Position numbers and translations under genes: made by a program | Assembly (NCBI GenBank): GCA_016708435.1 | Contig: JADJFV010000033.1 | Location: 248,001-312,000 of the forward strand | DNA: 64,000 nucleotides | Origin: Leptospiraceae bacterium | Lineage (GTDB): Bacteria; Spirochaetota; Leptospiria; Leptospirales; Leptospiraceae | Direction of reading: 5' to 3' | Shown: positions 25,118-33,841 of the stretch, piece after piece | Layout of the letters: every line of letters starts with the position of its first letter | Numbering within the stretch: the first letter of the stretch is position 1 | The notes under the pieces: generated by a model | What the model was told of the DNA's origin: nothing | Seen by the model: the letters and a program-made list of their open reading frames with translations, nothing else | The model's database searches: none

Positions 25118-25456
25118 TCATTCCGTTGTGATTGATGCAATTAAATTCTTACTGTGAGAGTTTAATTGAATAATGGAATTATCCGTATACTTCACAATCC
25201 AATCCTCCGAATAGGGGAGAACAAAGATAAACCGCTCTCTATTTCCCGAAACAGAAATAATACCTTTGTCCTTATCGGATTGAATTGAAATATCAGAATC
25301 TTTTACATTTTCTCCTGTGAAAGATTCAACTTGTTTTACAAGTTTGTATTCATTGTTTCTGCTATCAAAGGAACAATGAATATAAAAGGAAAATAATATG
25401 TAGAGAAAGAAGATTCTAGTGGTCATTGCCGCTATTTTACTTAATACCAATTTCAT
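25118..25456 (-). CDS. Small lipoprotein-like exported protein
   Basis: The 112-residue protein has a hydrophobic N-terminus (MTTRIFFLYILFSFYIHCSF) with a likely lipid-attachment Cys. The ATG at 25426 (Met11) begins this signal peptide and avoids overlap with the upstream hydrolase; the ATG at 25456 overlaps it by 20 bp. The remainder (DISIQSDKDKGIISVSGNRE) is unrecognised. The stop is in frame with the open frame at 24791-25117, so the protein may originally have been longer. Confidence 0.6.
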   Translation of the reverse strand: MKLVLSKIAAMTTRIFFLYILFSFYIHCSFDSRNNEYKLVKQVESFTGENVKDSDISIQSDKDKGIISVSGNRERFIFVLPYSEDWIVKYTDNSIIQLNSHSKNLIASITTE

Positions 25457-26405
25457 TTAAGAACCCAATGATTTCAGTGTGAAGCAAAGGAGTATTCTCC
25501 GGTGCGCGAATATCTCCCGCCATCACATGATCTTTTACCTGGCTAAGATTACGTAACTTTTTTTGCTTAGAGCCGAGCAATGCAAACTTCTTAACAATTT
25601 CATCTGGATCGATTACCTTATCTTGCTCGGTATATAAATAAAGAGAAGGGACAGTTATTTTTTCTAACGGTATATCCTGGACATACTCAATTAGAGTCAT
25701 TAAAGGAGTTAATGCTTCCCAACGATAACGATGTGTCCAATACTTTGCTACCTTCTCATTATGTGGCTCCCAATATCTTTCTTTTCCATATACTAATTTT
25801 GCAAAACCAACTCCAGCAGGATAAAGAAACATCTTTGTCATTTTGCTATTTGTATAAAAGTTTGGTGAAATAAAAATAAGTGCAGTAATGTCTTTTTGGT
25901 ATTGTTCTTTACTTGCTAACCAAACGGCTAAGGTGCAACCAGTAGAAGAGCCAATGATGATTACTTTTTTTCCGATCTTCTTTCCTATTTCTAATGCTTC
26001 TACTGTATCGCTTAACCAGTCGTTTGCGCTAGCTTGCGAAAATGCATCTAGTGTTTGTGCGTGACCAGTTAGTCTTGTATAAAATATATTTGCTTTTAAG
26101 TCCTTTGCTACTAAGTCGGGAAGAGGAAGCATCTCAGGTCTAGATGCACTGTATCCGTGGAGGTAGACAACAGAGTATTCTGTTTGCTCTTGTTTGCCAT
26201 TAGCCCAAAAGATTTTTTTCTCTGCTCCATCGACTACGTTTCCTAATTTGGATTCTGAGTTTGCAAGATAAGAATCCAATTCATTGACGGATGCGGTAAT
26301 GGAAACTGGATTTACTTTTTCTTCCAGTCTATAGCGGGTAATGGGTAACGAGATAACGAAAACGCCTACTAGAGAAGCGATTGTTAGAAGTATCTTTTTT
26401 TTCAT
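25437..26405 (-). CDS. Alpha/beta hydrolase, membrane-anchored
   Basis: The 322-residue protein has an N-terminal signal anchor (KKILLTIASLVGVFVISLPI). The alpha/beta-hydrolase core shows YLHGYSASRPEMLPL (oxyanion region), the nucleophile elbow VIIIGSSTGCTLAVW with Ser in GSSTG, the acid loop LYLYTEQDKVIDPDEI and the histidine in QVKDHVMAGD. It is probably an extracytoplasmic carboxylesterase or lipase. Its start overlaps the dcd stop by 4 bp, so it belongs to a minus-strand operon with echA-like and dcd. Confidence 0.88.
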   Translation of the reverse strand: MKKKILLTIASLVGVFVISLPITRYRLEEKVNPVSITASVNELDSYLANSESKLGNVVDGAEKKIFWANGKQEQTEYSVVYLHGYSASRPEMLPLPDLVAKDLKANIFYTRLTGHAQTLDAFSQASANDWLSDTVEALEIGKKIGKKVIIIGSSTGCTLAVWLASKEQYQKDITALIFISPNFYTNSKMTKMFLYPAGVGFAKLVYGKERYWEPHNEKVAKYWTHRYRWEALTPLMTLIEYVQDIPLEKITVPSLYLYTEQDKVIDPDEIVKKFALLGSKQKKLRNLSQVKDHVMAGDIRAPENTPLLHTEIIGFLNEIGIK

Positions 26406-26920
26406 GTAAAGTCCTTGTAGAGTAAACTTGGTTGTATGCCACTATTCGCTTGGTATTTTCCTGATTTGTATTCGGTGATTTCTCCTTCTACTGTATGATA
26501 GAAGATTTGACAGATTTGCACATTGGGATAAATGACTAGCGGATGAATCACAGAAATTTCTAGAGTCCAAAATCCTTTGAAGCCAACATCCCCAAATCCA
26601 GCCGTAACATGCACATACATTCCAAGACGACCAATGGAAGATCTACCTTCTAACATTGGAACAAGATTAAATGTTTCTGTATACTCCAATGTTCTACCTA
26701 GGTAAAGAATTCCCGGTTTAAGCAAGTATCCTTCTTCTGGAATGATAATTTTTTCTGAGGGATTTGGTTTTTTCATGTCTAGCGGCATATTGGTATATAC
26801 CAGTAGCTCATTGTGAAGACGGAGGTTGTAAGAATTGGGGTTTAGAAGATTTTCATCGTATGGTTTAATGTTTATATCTGTTCCAAGTTTTTTAGCGATT
26901 TCTTTTCCTGTGAGTATCAA
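26402..26920 (-). CDS. dcd: dCTP deaminase
   Basis: The start is a TTG at 26920, giving ILTGKEIAKKLGTDINIKPY as the N-terminus and 172 residues, the usual Dcd length; GGAG lies 7 bases upstream at the end of the preceding gene. LNPNSYNLRLHNELLVY and LEGRSSIGRLGMYVHVTAGF are the nucleotide-binding and trimer-interface motifs, and SGIQPS closes the C-terminal lid. Dcd deaminates dCTP to dUTP on the dTMP pathway. The longer upstream frame overlaps the enoyl-CoA hydratase gene and lacks family similarity. Confidence 0.92.
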   Translation of the reverse strand: MILTGKEIAKKLGTDINIKPYDENLLNPNSYNLRLHNELLVYTNMPLDMKKPNPSEKIIIPEEGYLLKPGILYLGRTLEYTETFNLVPMLEGRSSIGRLGMYVHVTAGFGDVGFKGFWTLEISVIHPLVIYPNVQICQIFYHTVEGEITEYKSGKYQANSGIQPSLLYKDFT

Positions 26921-26921
26921 T

Positions 26922-27695
26922 TTATTCTCCAATAAAATTAGGTTTTCTTTTTTCTTTGAAAGCGGCGAGCGCCTCATTTCTATCTTTTGTTTTTAGGGTT
27001 TGTAAATAACAGGCTCTTTCTATATCCAGTGCTAGATTTAAGTCTTGACCATTTCCATTTTTGATTGCCTTCTTTGCCATTCGCACAGCTACAGGAGCAG
27101 ACGAAGCAATTTCTTCTGCAAGGGAAGATTTCAAAGAACTAATTTCCGCTCTATTCGATATAGAATTTACAATTCCATATTGAAGAGCTTTTTCTGCATC
27201 TATTCTACGAGCCGTAAATACCAATTCCATTGAGCGGCTAACTCCAATTAAACGAGAAAGCCGTTGTGTTCCGCCTGCACCCGGAATAATACCAAGCTTT
27301 GTTTCTGTAAGACCAATCTTTGCTTCCTTCGCCATTATCCGTAAATCACAAGAGAGAGCAATTTCTAGTCCTCCCCCGTAAGCGTCTCCGTTTAGAATCG
27401 TGATAGTAGGAAAGGGCAAGTTTTCCAAGAAAGTGCAAGTATATCTGAATTGATCTAGAAAATGAATGACGTCTCTTTCTGTCATGCTTGCTCTCTCTTT
27501 TAAATCAGCCCCTGCACAAAAAACTTTCTCTCCTGCTCCTTCTAAAAATAGGGCTCGTATAGAAGCGTTAGTCGAAATCTCTTGGAGATGTTTTAAGAAA
27601 GAAGAAAGCAATTCTCGACTTACCGCATTACTCGATTCAGGTCGATTGAGGGTAATAGTCGCTATATGGTTTTCGATTGTTAATAGTGTTGTCAT
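26922..27695 (-). CDS. Enoyl-CoA hydratase/isomerase family protein
   Basis: The start ATG at 27695 gives MTTLLTIENHIATITLNRPE, the standard family N-terminus, and 257 residues. The oxyanion-hole loop is KVFCAGADLKERA, and catalytic glutamates lie in GGGLEIALSCDLRIM and IGLTETKLGIIPGAGGTQRL. Both glutamates needed for hydratase activity appear present. The role is in fatty-acid or branched-chain oxidation. It ends one base before the dcd TTG start. Confidence 0.93.
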   Translation of the reverse strand: MTTLLTIENHIATITLNRPESSNAVSRELLSSFLKHLQEISTNASIRALFLEGAGEKVFCAGADLKERASMTERDVIHFLDQFRYTCTFLENLPFPTITILNGDAYGGGLEIALSCDLRIMAKEAKIGLTETKLGIIPGAGGTQRLSRLIGVSRSMELVFTARRIDAEKALQYGIVNSISNRAEISSLKSSLAEEIASSAPVAVRMAKKAIKNGNGQDLNLALDIERACYLQTLKTKDRNEALAAFKEKRKPNFIGE

Positions 27696-27770
27696 TGAAA
27701 TTAATTTAAGTAAGTAAAACTCGATAAATTTTGGCAAGAGAAAAAGATTTTTAATTACTCACCTTACATT

Positions 27771-27900
27771 ATCATTTCTTCACAAAAGAAATGATTGAGT
27801 TTAGGTGAGTGACCAGCGTGCCCAGCGCTGAGAATGGGGGTTACACCTAACGGTGGGTTCGCTGCCGCGGGCTATTGATTATTAGGTTTATCTAATAATC
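27771..27900. other. Structured GC-rich intergenic island, unidentified
   Basis: Two perfect hairpins bound the island: ATCATTTCTT/AAGAAATGAT (27771-27795) and GATTATTAG/CTAATAATC (27877-27900). Between them is a markedly GC-rich segment (ACCAGCGTGCCCAGCGCTG; GGTGGGTTCGCTGCCGCGGG) that can pair with itself: TAGGTG with CACCTA, CAGCG with CGCTG, GGTGG with CTGCC. No known RNA (SRP, RNase P, tmRNA) was recognised. It may be a small RNA, a MITE-like element or a repeat. Confidence 0.45.
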
Positions 27901-27948
27901 TTCGTTTCATTAAAACATCCATTATTCTATTCGTTCGCGTAAGGTAAG

Positions 27949-29070
27949 TTAATCCTTCTCTAATAGAAGCAGGGTTTCGAAATAGGGGGTGCGTGGAAAA
28001 AAGTCGGCGAGGGTTGCTTTCTTTAATGTATAGCTAGGTAAAAACTTTTTTAGGTCTTGGATTAGGCTTATATAATTACAGCTTGAATAGAGAATGAATT
28101 GGGGTTTGTGAATTTGTATCTGTTCAAGAATTAAATTTCCAAGTCCATTGCGGGGCGGATTTAGAATCCAAATGGGTCGGCTTAAATGCTTTGTTGAAAT
28201 TTTTTCCTGGTATAGATTTCGCGTAAAGAATTCGAGGTTAGTGGCGAGATTCTTTTTTGCATTTTCCTTTGCATACAAAACAGCATTGGATTCTAGTTCA
28301 TATCCAATGAGAGTCTTGCATTTAGAAGAGAGAAATATACTAATTAGCCCCGAACCACAAAAAAATTCCAGTATATCTAGATTATCCGCAGGTAAGAACT
28401 CAATGATTTCCTTGAGCCAGCCTTCTATCAAGTAGCGGTTAATCTGAAAAAATCCATCAGCAGGAACTTGAATCTTTTTGTTATCTATCGTAAATACAGA
28501 ATCCATTTTCCCATAATCAAATACTTTGTCGGTAAATCGTAATTTGCCCTCTTTCTCTGAATTCGGCTTATACTCTTTGATAGATTCATTTAATTTATCC
28601 GGTAAATTTAAACAACCCGTTTGCGGAAATTCTACTAGATCGTTGGAGCCATTTTTAAAAAAACCTTTCTTTTGGTTTTGAATTTTAAACTGAACATTAT
28701 TGCGATACTTTACTTCGCTTCCCTGAATGACTGAGAGTGCAGAATGAGTAATAGGTGTTTGCGGAAACTTATGATTAAACTCATTTAAGAAAAGATTCTT
28801 CTTAATGTCGATTTCTTTTGCGTAAGGAATATGGCGAAATGTGCATCCACCGCATAATAAGAATTTATCGCAATCGGAGGAAACTCTGTCACTAGAAGGC
28901 TCAAGCACAGAGATTACTTTTACTTGCTTAAATTTTTTAGTGATACTAACAGCTTCACATTCTACTAACTCACCCGGAATTGCTCCTGCTATAAAGTAGG
29001 TTTCCTCGTTTAGATAGCCTAGACAGAATCCATTATTGACCCATTTCTCTGCGCGAAGGGTTACTTTCAA
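27949..29070 (-). CDS. RNA m5U methyltransferase (TrmA/RlmD family)
   Basis: With a TTG start at 29070 the protein has 373 residues; GGAG lies upstream and the TTG overlaps the stop of the preceding gene (TTGA). An upstream ATG-like start at 29094 is possible but overlaps more. CGGCTFRHIPYAKEI with an earlier Cys pair forms the [4Fe-4S] motif. ADGFFQINRYLIEGW, ILEFFCGSGLISIFLSS (SAM site), LNPPRNGLG and the catalytic Cys in ILYSSCN complete the RumA-type signature. It methylates a uridine of rRNA or tRNA; which one is not decidable. Confidence 0.9.
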   Translation of the reverse strand: MKVTLRAEKWVNNGFCLGYLNEETYFIAGAIPGELVECEAVSITKKFKQVKVISVLEPSSDRVSSDCDKFLLCGGCTFRHIPYAKEIDIKKNLFLNEFNHKFPQTPITHSALSVIQGSEVKYRNNVQFKIQNQKKGFFKNGSNDLVEFPQTGCLNLPDKLNESIKEYKPNSEKEGKLRFTDKVFDYGKMDSVFTIDNKKIQVPADGFFQINRYLIEGWLKEIIEFLPADNLDILEFFCGSGLISIFLSSKCKTLIGYELESNAVLYAKENAKKNLATNLEFFTRNLYQEKISTKHLSRPIWILNPPRNGLGNLILEQIQIHKPQFILYSSCNYISLIQDLKKFLPSYTLKKATLADFFPRTPYFETLLLLEKD

Positions 29071-29687
29071 TTTATCTCTATCTCCGCAATACAAGTCTTT
29101 TCGTCTTTGTTATGCACTGATTTGTCTTTGATAAACAAAGTGATTAAGTAAATATTGTCAGGAAAATGAGTCGAATCCTCTAGAGCGAATAACTTAGATA
29201 TGTCTACCTTTTGGGAATTAGAATTTTGAAAATCCAATTCGAAAGAAGTAATCTTTGTATCTTTCGGAAGTCTGAGTTCTTTGTCTATATTGATTGCTTC
29301 TCGTAGGAACACATCGACTTGTAAATGATTGGGACTTCGCAGTGGGGTGTAATTTTCTTTTACCAAGCAGGAATAGAAATTGAGAAAATGAAATTCTTTT
29401 TTTTGAAACTTTTCCTTTTCATATACATGAGTCAAGGTAAGTTCTAATTCTAAATCATAGTCAGGATGAATGGAATTTTGCTCTTTGATCCAAAAACTAG
29501 TTTTGTCTTTATCCGTTAGATATTTGATTTGAGAAAGTTTGTTCTTGCGATAGGATTTTGTGAAGTCTTCCATTCTAAACGGAGGTGACTTCGAATAGCT
29601 TTTGATTTTTTTTTCAGTATTCAAATAGATATAGGCATTGAGTCCAATTAAAGATAGGAATATTAGAACGAAAATAGATTTAGTCAT
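29067..29687 (-). CDS. Membrane-anchored hypothetical protein
   Basis: The ATG at 29687 begins MTKSIFVLIFLSLIGLNAYI, a single membrane anchor; an ATG at 29702 five codons upstream is the alternative. The rest (about 185 residues) is an extracytoplasmic domain with alternating charged strands (PDYDLELELTLTHVYEKEKF; LDFQNSNSQKVDISKLF). No family was recognised. It is coupled by TTGA overlap to the RNA methyltransferase gene and divergent from the epimerase at 29729, so both promoters share about 40 bp. Confidence 0.7.
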   Translation of the reverse strand: MTKSIFVLIFLSLIGLNAYIYLNTEKKIKSYSKSPPFRMEDFTKSYRKNKLSQIKYLTDKDKTSFWIKEQNSIHPDYDLELELTLTHVYEKEKFQKKEFHFLNFYSCLVKENYTPLRSPNHLQVDVFLREAINIDKELRLPKDTKITSFELDFQNSNSQKVDISKLFALEDSTHFPDNIYLITLFIKDKSVHNKDEKTCIAEIEIN

Positions 29688-29728
29688 AAGTAATGATGTC
29701 ATTTAATTAGAAGGGATGGGAGGAATCA

Positions 29729-30637
29729 ATGAAAATTGCGATTGTAGGTGGATCTGGTTTTATCGGTAGAAATTTAGCTAAAGCATTGCATAGCGCAGGC
29801 GAAGAAGTAATTATTTTTTCTAGAAAAAATTCTTTGCCCCAAGAATTAATGGGTCTAGCAAATATTCATTTAGTCTCCACTTCTAAACCAAGTGCAAAGG
29901 ACTTGGAGGGAATTGATGCCTTAGTAAATCTTGCAGGCGAATCGGTTGTAGGCGAAAAGTGGTCTGATAAGCGAAAAGAAGCTCTTAGAACTTCTCGTGT
30001 AGATTTTACTAGAAGCATTGTAGAAGAATTGGCAAAGGTAAAAGTAAAGCCCAAAGTTCTTTTGCAAGGCTCTGCCATTGGGTTTTATGGAATGCATGAA
30101 ACAGGAAAACCAGTCTTCTCAGAAGATGCAAAATCGGGAGAGGACTTTCTCGCCAAGCTTTGTGTCGATTGGGAAGAAGAAGCAAATCGCGCAAAAGATT
30201 TTGGCGTTCGCACAGTGCTAATCCGAACAGGAATTGTTCTTTCGCCGGAGAGTGGAGCCATGCAGCAAATGCTTCTTCCGTTTAAAATGTTTGTTGGTGG
30301 ACCACTGGGTAATGGCAAACAGTATATGAGTTGGATTCACCTTGCCGATATGATTGGAGCGATTCAGTTCTTGCTTGCCAATCCCAAAGCTGAGGGAGCA
30401 TTTAATTTTACAGCTCCGAATCCATGCTCGAATGAAGAATTTTCTACTGTGCTTGGCAAAGTAATGGGAAGACCTTCCTTTATGCGAGTGCCTAGTTTTC
30501 CTCTGATCGCATTGTATGGGGAAGGCGCAGAGGTAATTCTGAAAGGTCAGAACGTGATTCCTGCTAAACTCGCTGCATTTGGTTATCAATTTCAATTCTC
30601 TGAGTTAAAAAATGCTTTGGAAGATTTGTTAAAATGA
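29729..30637 (+). CDS. TIGR01777-family NAD(P)-binding epimerase (YfcH/SulA-like)
   Basis: The 302-residue protein begins MKIAIVGGSGFIGRNLAKAL with the Rossmann GGxGFIG motif. DALVNLAGESVVGEKWSDKR and LLQGSAIGFYGMHE follow the family pattern, and the C-terminal DUF1731 segment (VPSFPLIALYGEGAEVILKG; YQFQFSELKNALEDLL) is present. Function in this family is poorly defined; it is a predicted sugar-nucleotide-type epimerase or dehydratase. Confidence 0.93.
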   Translation: MKIAIVGGSGFIGRNLAKALHSAGEEVIIFSRKNSLPQELMGLANIHLVSTSKPSAKDLEGIDALVNLAGESVVGEKWSDKRKEALRTSRVDFTRSIVEELAKVKVKPKVLLQGSAIGFYGMHETGKPVFSEDAKSGEDFLAKLCVDWEEEANRAKDFGVRTVLIRTGIVLSPESGAMQQMLLPFKMFVGGPLGNGKQYMSWIHLADMIGAIQFLLANPKAEGAFNFTAPNPCSNEEFSTVLGKVMGRPSFMRVPSFPLIALYGEGAEVILKGQNVIPAKLAAFGYQFQFSELKNALEDLLK

Positions 30638-30719
30638 AAGTTAATTTTACAAAGAATGAAATTTTCCTTTTCAGGAGACTACAAGCTAAAAAACTAATTT
30701 TTATAAAGGAGTATCTCGA

Positions 30720-31124
30720 ATGAAAAAAAATGTTTATCAATTAATTTTCTTAACTGTTATTCTTTCCCTCGTATTAAATTGCGGAAAGAAAGAAGAAAAA
30801 GAAGAAGTTGCGGCACCAGAAGTTAAACCGGCTGCTACATTAGATCCAGAAGTTGCTAAAGGAAAGGAAGCATTTGACATCAACTGTTCTTCTTGCCACG
30901 GCGCAACTGGTGCAGGCGATGGAGTTGCGGCAGCATCTCTCAACCCAAAACCTAGAAATTACAAAGCACCAGCTAGCGAATGGAAAAATGGAAACACAGA
31001 AGCAGGCGTGTTAAAAACCCTCAATGAGGGAATCAAAGGCAGTCCAATGGTTGCTTACAAGCACCTAGGCGATGATACTTTGAAATCACTTGCAAAATAC
31101 GTAGTTCATTTAACCAAAAATTAA
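30720..31124 (+). CDS. Cytochrome c lipoprotein
   Basis: The 134-residue protein has a lipoprotein signal peptide (YQLIFLTVILSLVLNCG, lipid-attachment Cys21), a charged linker rich in Lys/Glu/Ala, and a class I cytochrome c domain. The haem-binding CSSCH is at residues 56-60, and a likely axial Met lies in GSPMVAYKHL. The domain is anchored on the periplasmic side and probably carries electrons to a terminal oxidase or peroxidase. AAGGAG precedes the ATG. Confidence 0.92.
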   Translation: MKKNVYQLIFLTVILSLVLNCGKKEEKEEVAAPEVKPAATLDPEVAKGKEAFDINCSSCHGATGAGDGVAAASLNPKPRNYKAPASEWKNGNTEAGVLKTLNEGIKGSPMVAYKHLGDDTLKSLAKYVVHLTKN

Positions 31125-31237
31125 TTAGCTTTCGGTAAAAGAGGAGTGCAGATTGCACTTCTCTTCTACTAAATTCTCTAAACTTTATTAGGAAAATGTC
31201 TTGACTTAGAAAATTTCCTCTATTTATTATTAACTCT

Positions 31238-31579
31238 ATGGTAGATGAATTCAAAATACATGTAGATTATGACAACGGTGTCATTCCAATCATTCACATC
31301 GCAGGCGAAATAACCTCAGAAGCAGACGAAGAAATAGTTAATTGCTATGCGTCTATTCCTGCCCCTAAAAAAAGTAGAGTTCTTATCGATTTTTCAAAAA
31401 CCGCCTACATCAACTCTGCAGGCATTGCAACCTTAATTAGCTTAATTACCAAAGCATCCGAGAACCAAGGAAAGATTGAATTTTCTGGACTTAATTCTCA
31501 TTTCCGAAAAGTTATGGACATCGTTGGTCTTACAGACTTCGTATTAATCCACGACAATATAGAACAAGCCCTCAAATAA
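31238..31579 (+). CDS. STAS-domain anti-sigma factor antagonist
   Basis: The 113-residue protein is a single STAS domain: IIHIAGEITSEADEEIVNCY, then RVLIDFSKTAYINSAGIATL with the phosphorylatable Ser60 in the INSAGI loop. Such proteins bind or release anti-sigma factors depending on phosphorylation by an RsbW-like kinase. No kinase or sigma factor is adjacent. The preceding base composition offers only a weak ribosome-binding site. Confidence 0.9.
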   Translation: MVDEFKIHVDYDNGVIPIIHIAGEITSEADEEIVNCYASIPAPKKSRVLIDFSKTAYINSAGIATLISLITKASENQGKIEFSGLNSHFRKVMDIVGLTDFVLIHDNIEQALK

Positions 31580-31785
31580 AGAATTTCGGAAGCTACTATG
31601 TGCAACAAAAAGACACCTAGTAGTTATGCTTTCCTTTTATCTTATTCTCACGTAGGACTGACCTAAGAGCTGATTGCTTTTCTTTTTCCCCCAAAAATCG
31701 ATGAAACTTTTGTCTTTTGCTCTAATAAGAGTGCTACCTAAAAGTTAGAAATTCGTAATTATTCATTTTAGACCTTCAGAGAGAA

Positions 31786-32202
31786 ATGAACCGAGTATTC
31801 GATTCCTTTTTTGAAACTTGGGATAGCCCAAAGCCGGGGATGAGTTCTTCTTTTTCTCCAACTCTCGATATTTCCGAGAACGAAAAAGAATACACTATTA
31901 ATGTGGAGCTACCGGGCATGGACGAAAAGGACGTAGAGGTTTCTTGCACCGATGATTCTCTTACTATTTCCGGTGTGAAAAAAAATGAAACCGAAGATAA
32001 AAAGGGAAATTATCATTATCTCGAAAGATCCTATGGCTCCTTTAAGCGAGTAATCCCTCTTGGCGATAATATTGATAAAACCAAGATTACAGCCAATTTC
32101 AAAAAGGAGTCCTATCATAAAAAACAGCAGTATATTTCTAAACAGCAAAAAATCCCTATTCAAACCGAAGTCATTTCCAGAAGTCGGATGAAAGTCCGCT
32201 GA
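31786..32202 (+). CDS. Hsp20/alpha-crystallin small heat-shock protein, damaged at the C-terminus
   Basis: The alpha-crystallin domain is clear: FSPTLDISENEKEYTINVEL, PGMDEKDVEVSCTDDSLTIS, YHYLERSYGSFKRVIPLGDN. After TANFKK the family expects GVLxIxIPK; that sequence (KGVLS, then KTAV) appears only in another frame, while the listed frame continues with an unrelated basic tail (ESYHKKQQYISKQQ) before regaining IPIQTEVIS. At least two indels are needed to repair it. The frame is also open upstream of the ATG (FILDLQREMNRVF), matching the usual LxDLQREMNRLF start, with only ATT or TTA as possible start codons. It may be a decaying gene. Confidence 0.75.
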   Translation: MNRVFDSFFETWDSPKPGMSSSFSPTLDISENEKEYTINVELPGMDEKDVEVSCTDDSLTISGVKKNETEDKKGNYHYLERSYGSFKRVIPLGDNIDKTKITANFKKESYHKKQQYISKQQKIPIQTEVISRSRMKVR

Positions 32203-32253
32203 ATATAAATTATCCTCGCTTTCTTTCCTCGCTTTGTGCAAATAATATTCCGA

Positions 32254-33162
32254 TTAGAAATGGAATGAATGGTAACAGTAGTTTTTTTTTCTGTAGTAAG
32301 TGACAAAACCTACCATAAAAAAGGCAGCAGTCAAAAAGCAAACAATCGCAATAAATAGAAGGCTAATATAAATTAGCTGTTGCAAATAATAATTTGGGGA
32401 AGTAACAGTAGTTTTTGATTCTGTATAAGTGACACTACTCGCATCATTAGAAATAGAAATTGTTTCTGTAATAGTAGAAATACTTTCTGATGAAAGAATT
32501 AGCTTTTGGTCTTGTGCCAATGCATCTTTTACATATACATTTACTAGCCAACCAAGAAGGACAACAGGGATGAGACTCAGATAAAAATATTGAGCGTTCT
32601 TGTAGGTTAGAACAAAATCAAAAAAACCGTGACCTATGACGACTATTAACAGAGATACAATGCTTGCAAAGACTATAGACTTATTTTGAAATCTAGATTT
32701 GGCTAACCAGTATCCTATAATGGCGCCCTCGAATATATGGGAGGGCACAGATAAAAATGCACGGAGCATTCCAACGGCTAATCCATGTTGCATTACATAG
32801 AAAATATTCTCGAATGTGGCAAATCCACTACTAACCGCTACTCCATAAACAATTCCATCCATTACTTCGTCAAAGTAAACACTCCGATACGAATAGAATC
32901 GTATTACGATGAACTTACACAATTCTTCTGTAAGTGCAATGATAAAAAAATTCTCGATGATCATGCCGACTAACGTATCTTTTCCGGGTAATTCAATGCT
33001 TGTCTCAATCATGCCGGCAGGAATTACAGTAGCCGCTCCCCAGAAAAAAGATTTCCAAATTACAACCCAGGGCTCTTTCTTATAAATGTCTTTAGAGTAA
33101 TAACGATAGATTAAGAATATTCCCGGAGCAATTGATACAGCGAATAATAGTAGGTATTCCAT
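32254..33162 (-). CDS. PrsW-like intramembrane metalloprotease
   Basis: The 302-residue protein has about eight membrane helices. The PrsW signatures are YKKEPWVVIWKSFFWG, ALTEELCKFIVIRFY (EExxK), GVAVSSGFATFENIFYV (FExxxY) and HIFEGAIIGYW with GHGFFDF. PrsW cleaves anti-sigma factors within the membrane. The C-terminus ends in an odd NYCYHSFHF after an A9 run (T9 at 32282-32290). With one more A the frame continues as KLLLPFIPFLIGILFAQSEE and stops at 32210, a plausible ninth membrane helix, so the true 3' end may be 32210. Confidence 0.85.
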   Translation of the reverse strand: MEYLLLFAVSIAPGIFLIYRYYSKDIYKKEPWVVIWKSFFWGAATVIPAGMIETSIELPGKDTLVGMIIENFFIIALTEELCKFIVIRFYSYRSVYFDEVMDGIVYGVAVSSGFATFENIFYVMQHGLAVGMLRAFLSVPSHIFEGAIIGYWLAKSRFQNKSIVFASIVSLLIVVIGHGFFDFVLTYKNAQYFYLSLIPVVLLGWLVNVYVKDALAQDQKLILSSESISTITETISISNDASSVTYTESKTTVTSPNYYLQQLIYISLLFIAIVCFLTAAFFMVGFVTYYRKKNYCYHSFHF

Positions 33163-33278
33163 TGGATAAAAATGAAATGGTAAGGCTTTAAGGTCAAGTA
33201 AAAAGAACTCGGGGATGACAAATAGAATTTATTGCGTTAATTTCAATCTATGAAAGAATTGTAAGGAAGAGGTTTTTA

Positions 33279-33827
33279 ATGAAGAAAACAATTTTATTTT
33301 TACTCGCGTTCATTTCTGTCGGTGTATCGGCAGCAGATTTTACAGTTACTAGTGCCACAATCAAAAATGGTAGCACATTAACTAACAAACATGTATTCAA
33401 TGGTTTTGGTTGCACAGGAGAAAATGTTTCTCCAGCACTCAAATGGGAAAATGCTCCTGCAGGAACAAAGAGCTTTGCAGTAACTATTTATGATCCAGAT
33501 GCTCCAACTGGAAGTGGATGGTGGCATTGGACGTTAGTCAACATACCTGCTACAGTTACAGAATTAAAAGAAGGTGCTAGCTCTAAAGCACTTCCAAAAG
33601 GCGCTGTAGAAGGAAGAACTGACTTCGGCAAACCGGGATTTGGCGGTGCATGTCCTCCACAAGGTGACAAGCCACACAAATACATCATCACTGTCTACGC
33701 TCTTAAAACAGACAAGCTAGATGTAAACGGAGAAGCATCCGGTGCATTAGTTGGGTATAACATCGGTTTTGCGACACTCGCAAAAGCAAGCATCACAGCA
33801 ACATTCAGTCGTCCTGCTGCAAAATAA
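33279..33827 (+). CDS. Exported PEBP-family (YbhB/YbcL, Raf-kinase-inhibitor-like) protein
   Basis: The 182-residue protein has a signal peptide (MKKTILFLLAFISVGVSA). The PEBP core shows GENVSPALKWENAPAGTKSF, TIYDPDAPTGSGWWHWTLVN (the DPDxP ligand pocket) and CPPQGDKPHKYIITVYAL. The function of bacterial PEBPs is not settled; they are predicted ligand-binding proteins of the periplasm. A GGAAGAGG ribosome-binding site precedes the ATG. Confidence 0.94.
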   Translation: MKKTILFLLAFISVGVSAADFTVTSATIKNGSTLTNKHVFNGFGCTGENVSPALKWENAPAGTKSFAVTIYDPDAPTGSGWWHWTLVNIPATVTELKEGASSKALPKGAVEGRTDFGKPGFGGACPPQGDKPHKYIITVYALKTDKLDVNGEASGALVGYNIGFATLAKASITATFSRPAAK

Positions 33828-33841
33828 ATTTTTTATTCTTT

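Noticed and set aside
27771..27900. SRP RNA, RNase P RNA or tmRNA
   Set aside because: The conserved tetraloops and core sequences of these RNAs were not found; the region was kept only as an unidentified structured island.
30218..30595. 125-codon frame antisense to the epimerase gene
   Set aside because: The sense-strand gene is a clear TIGR01777 protein over its full length; the antisense frame has no supporting feature.
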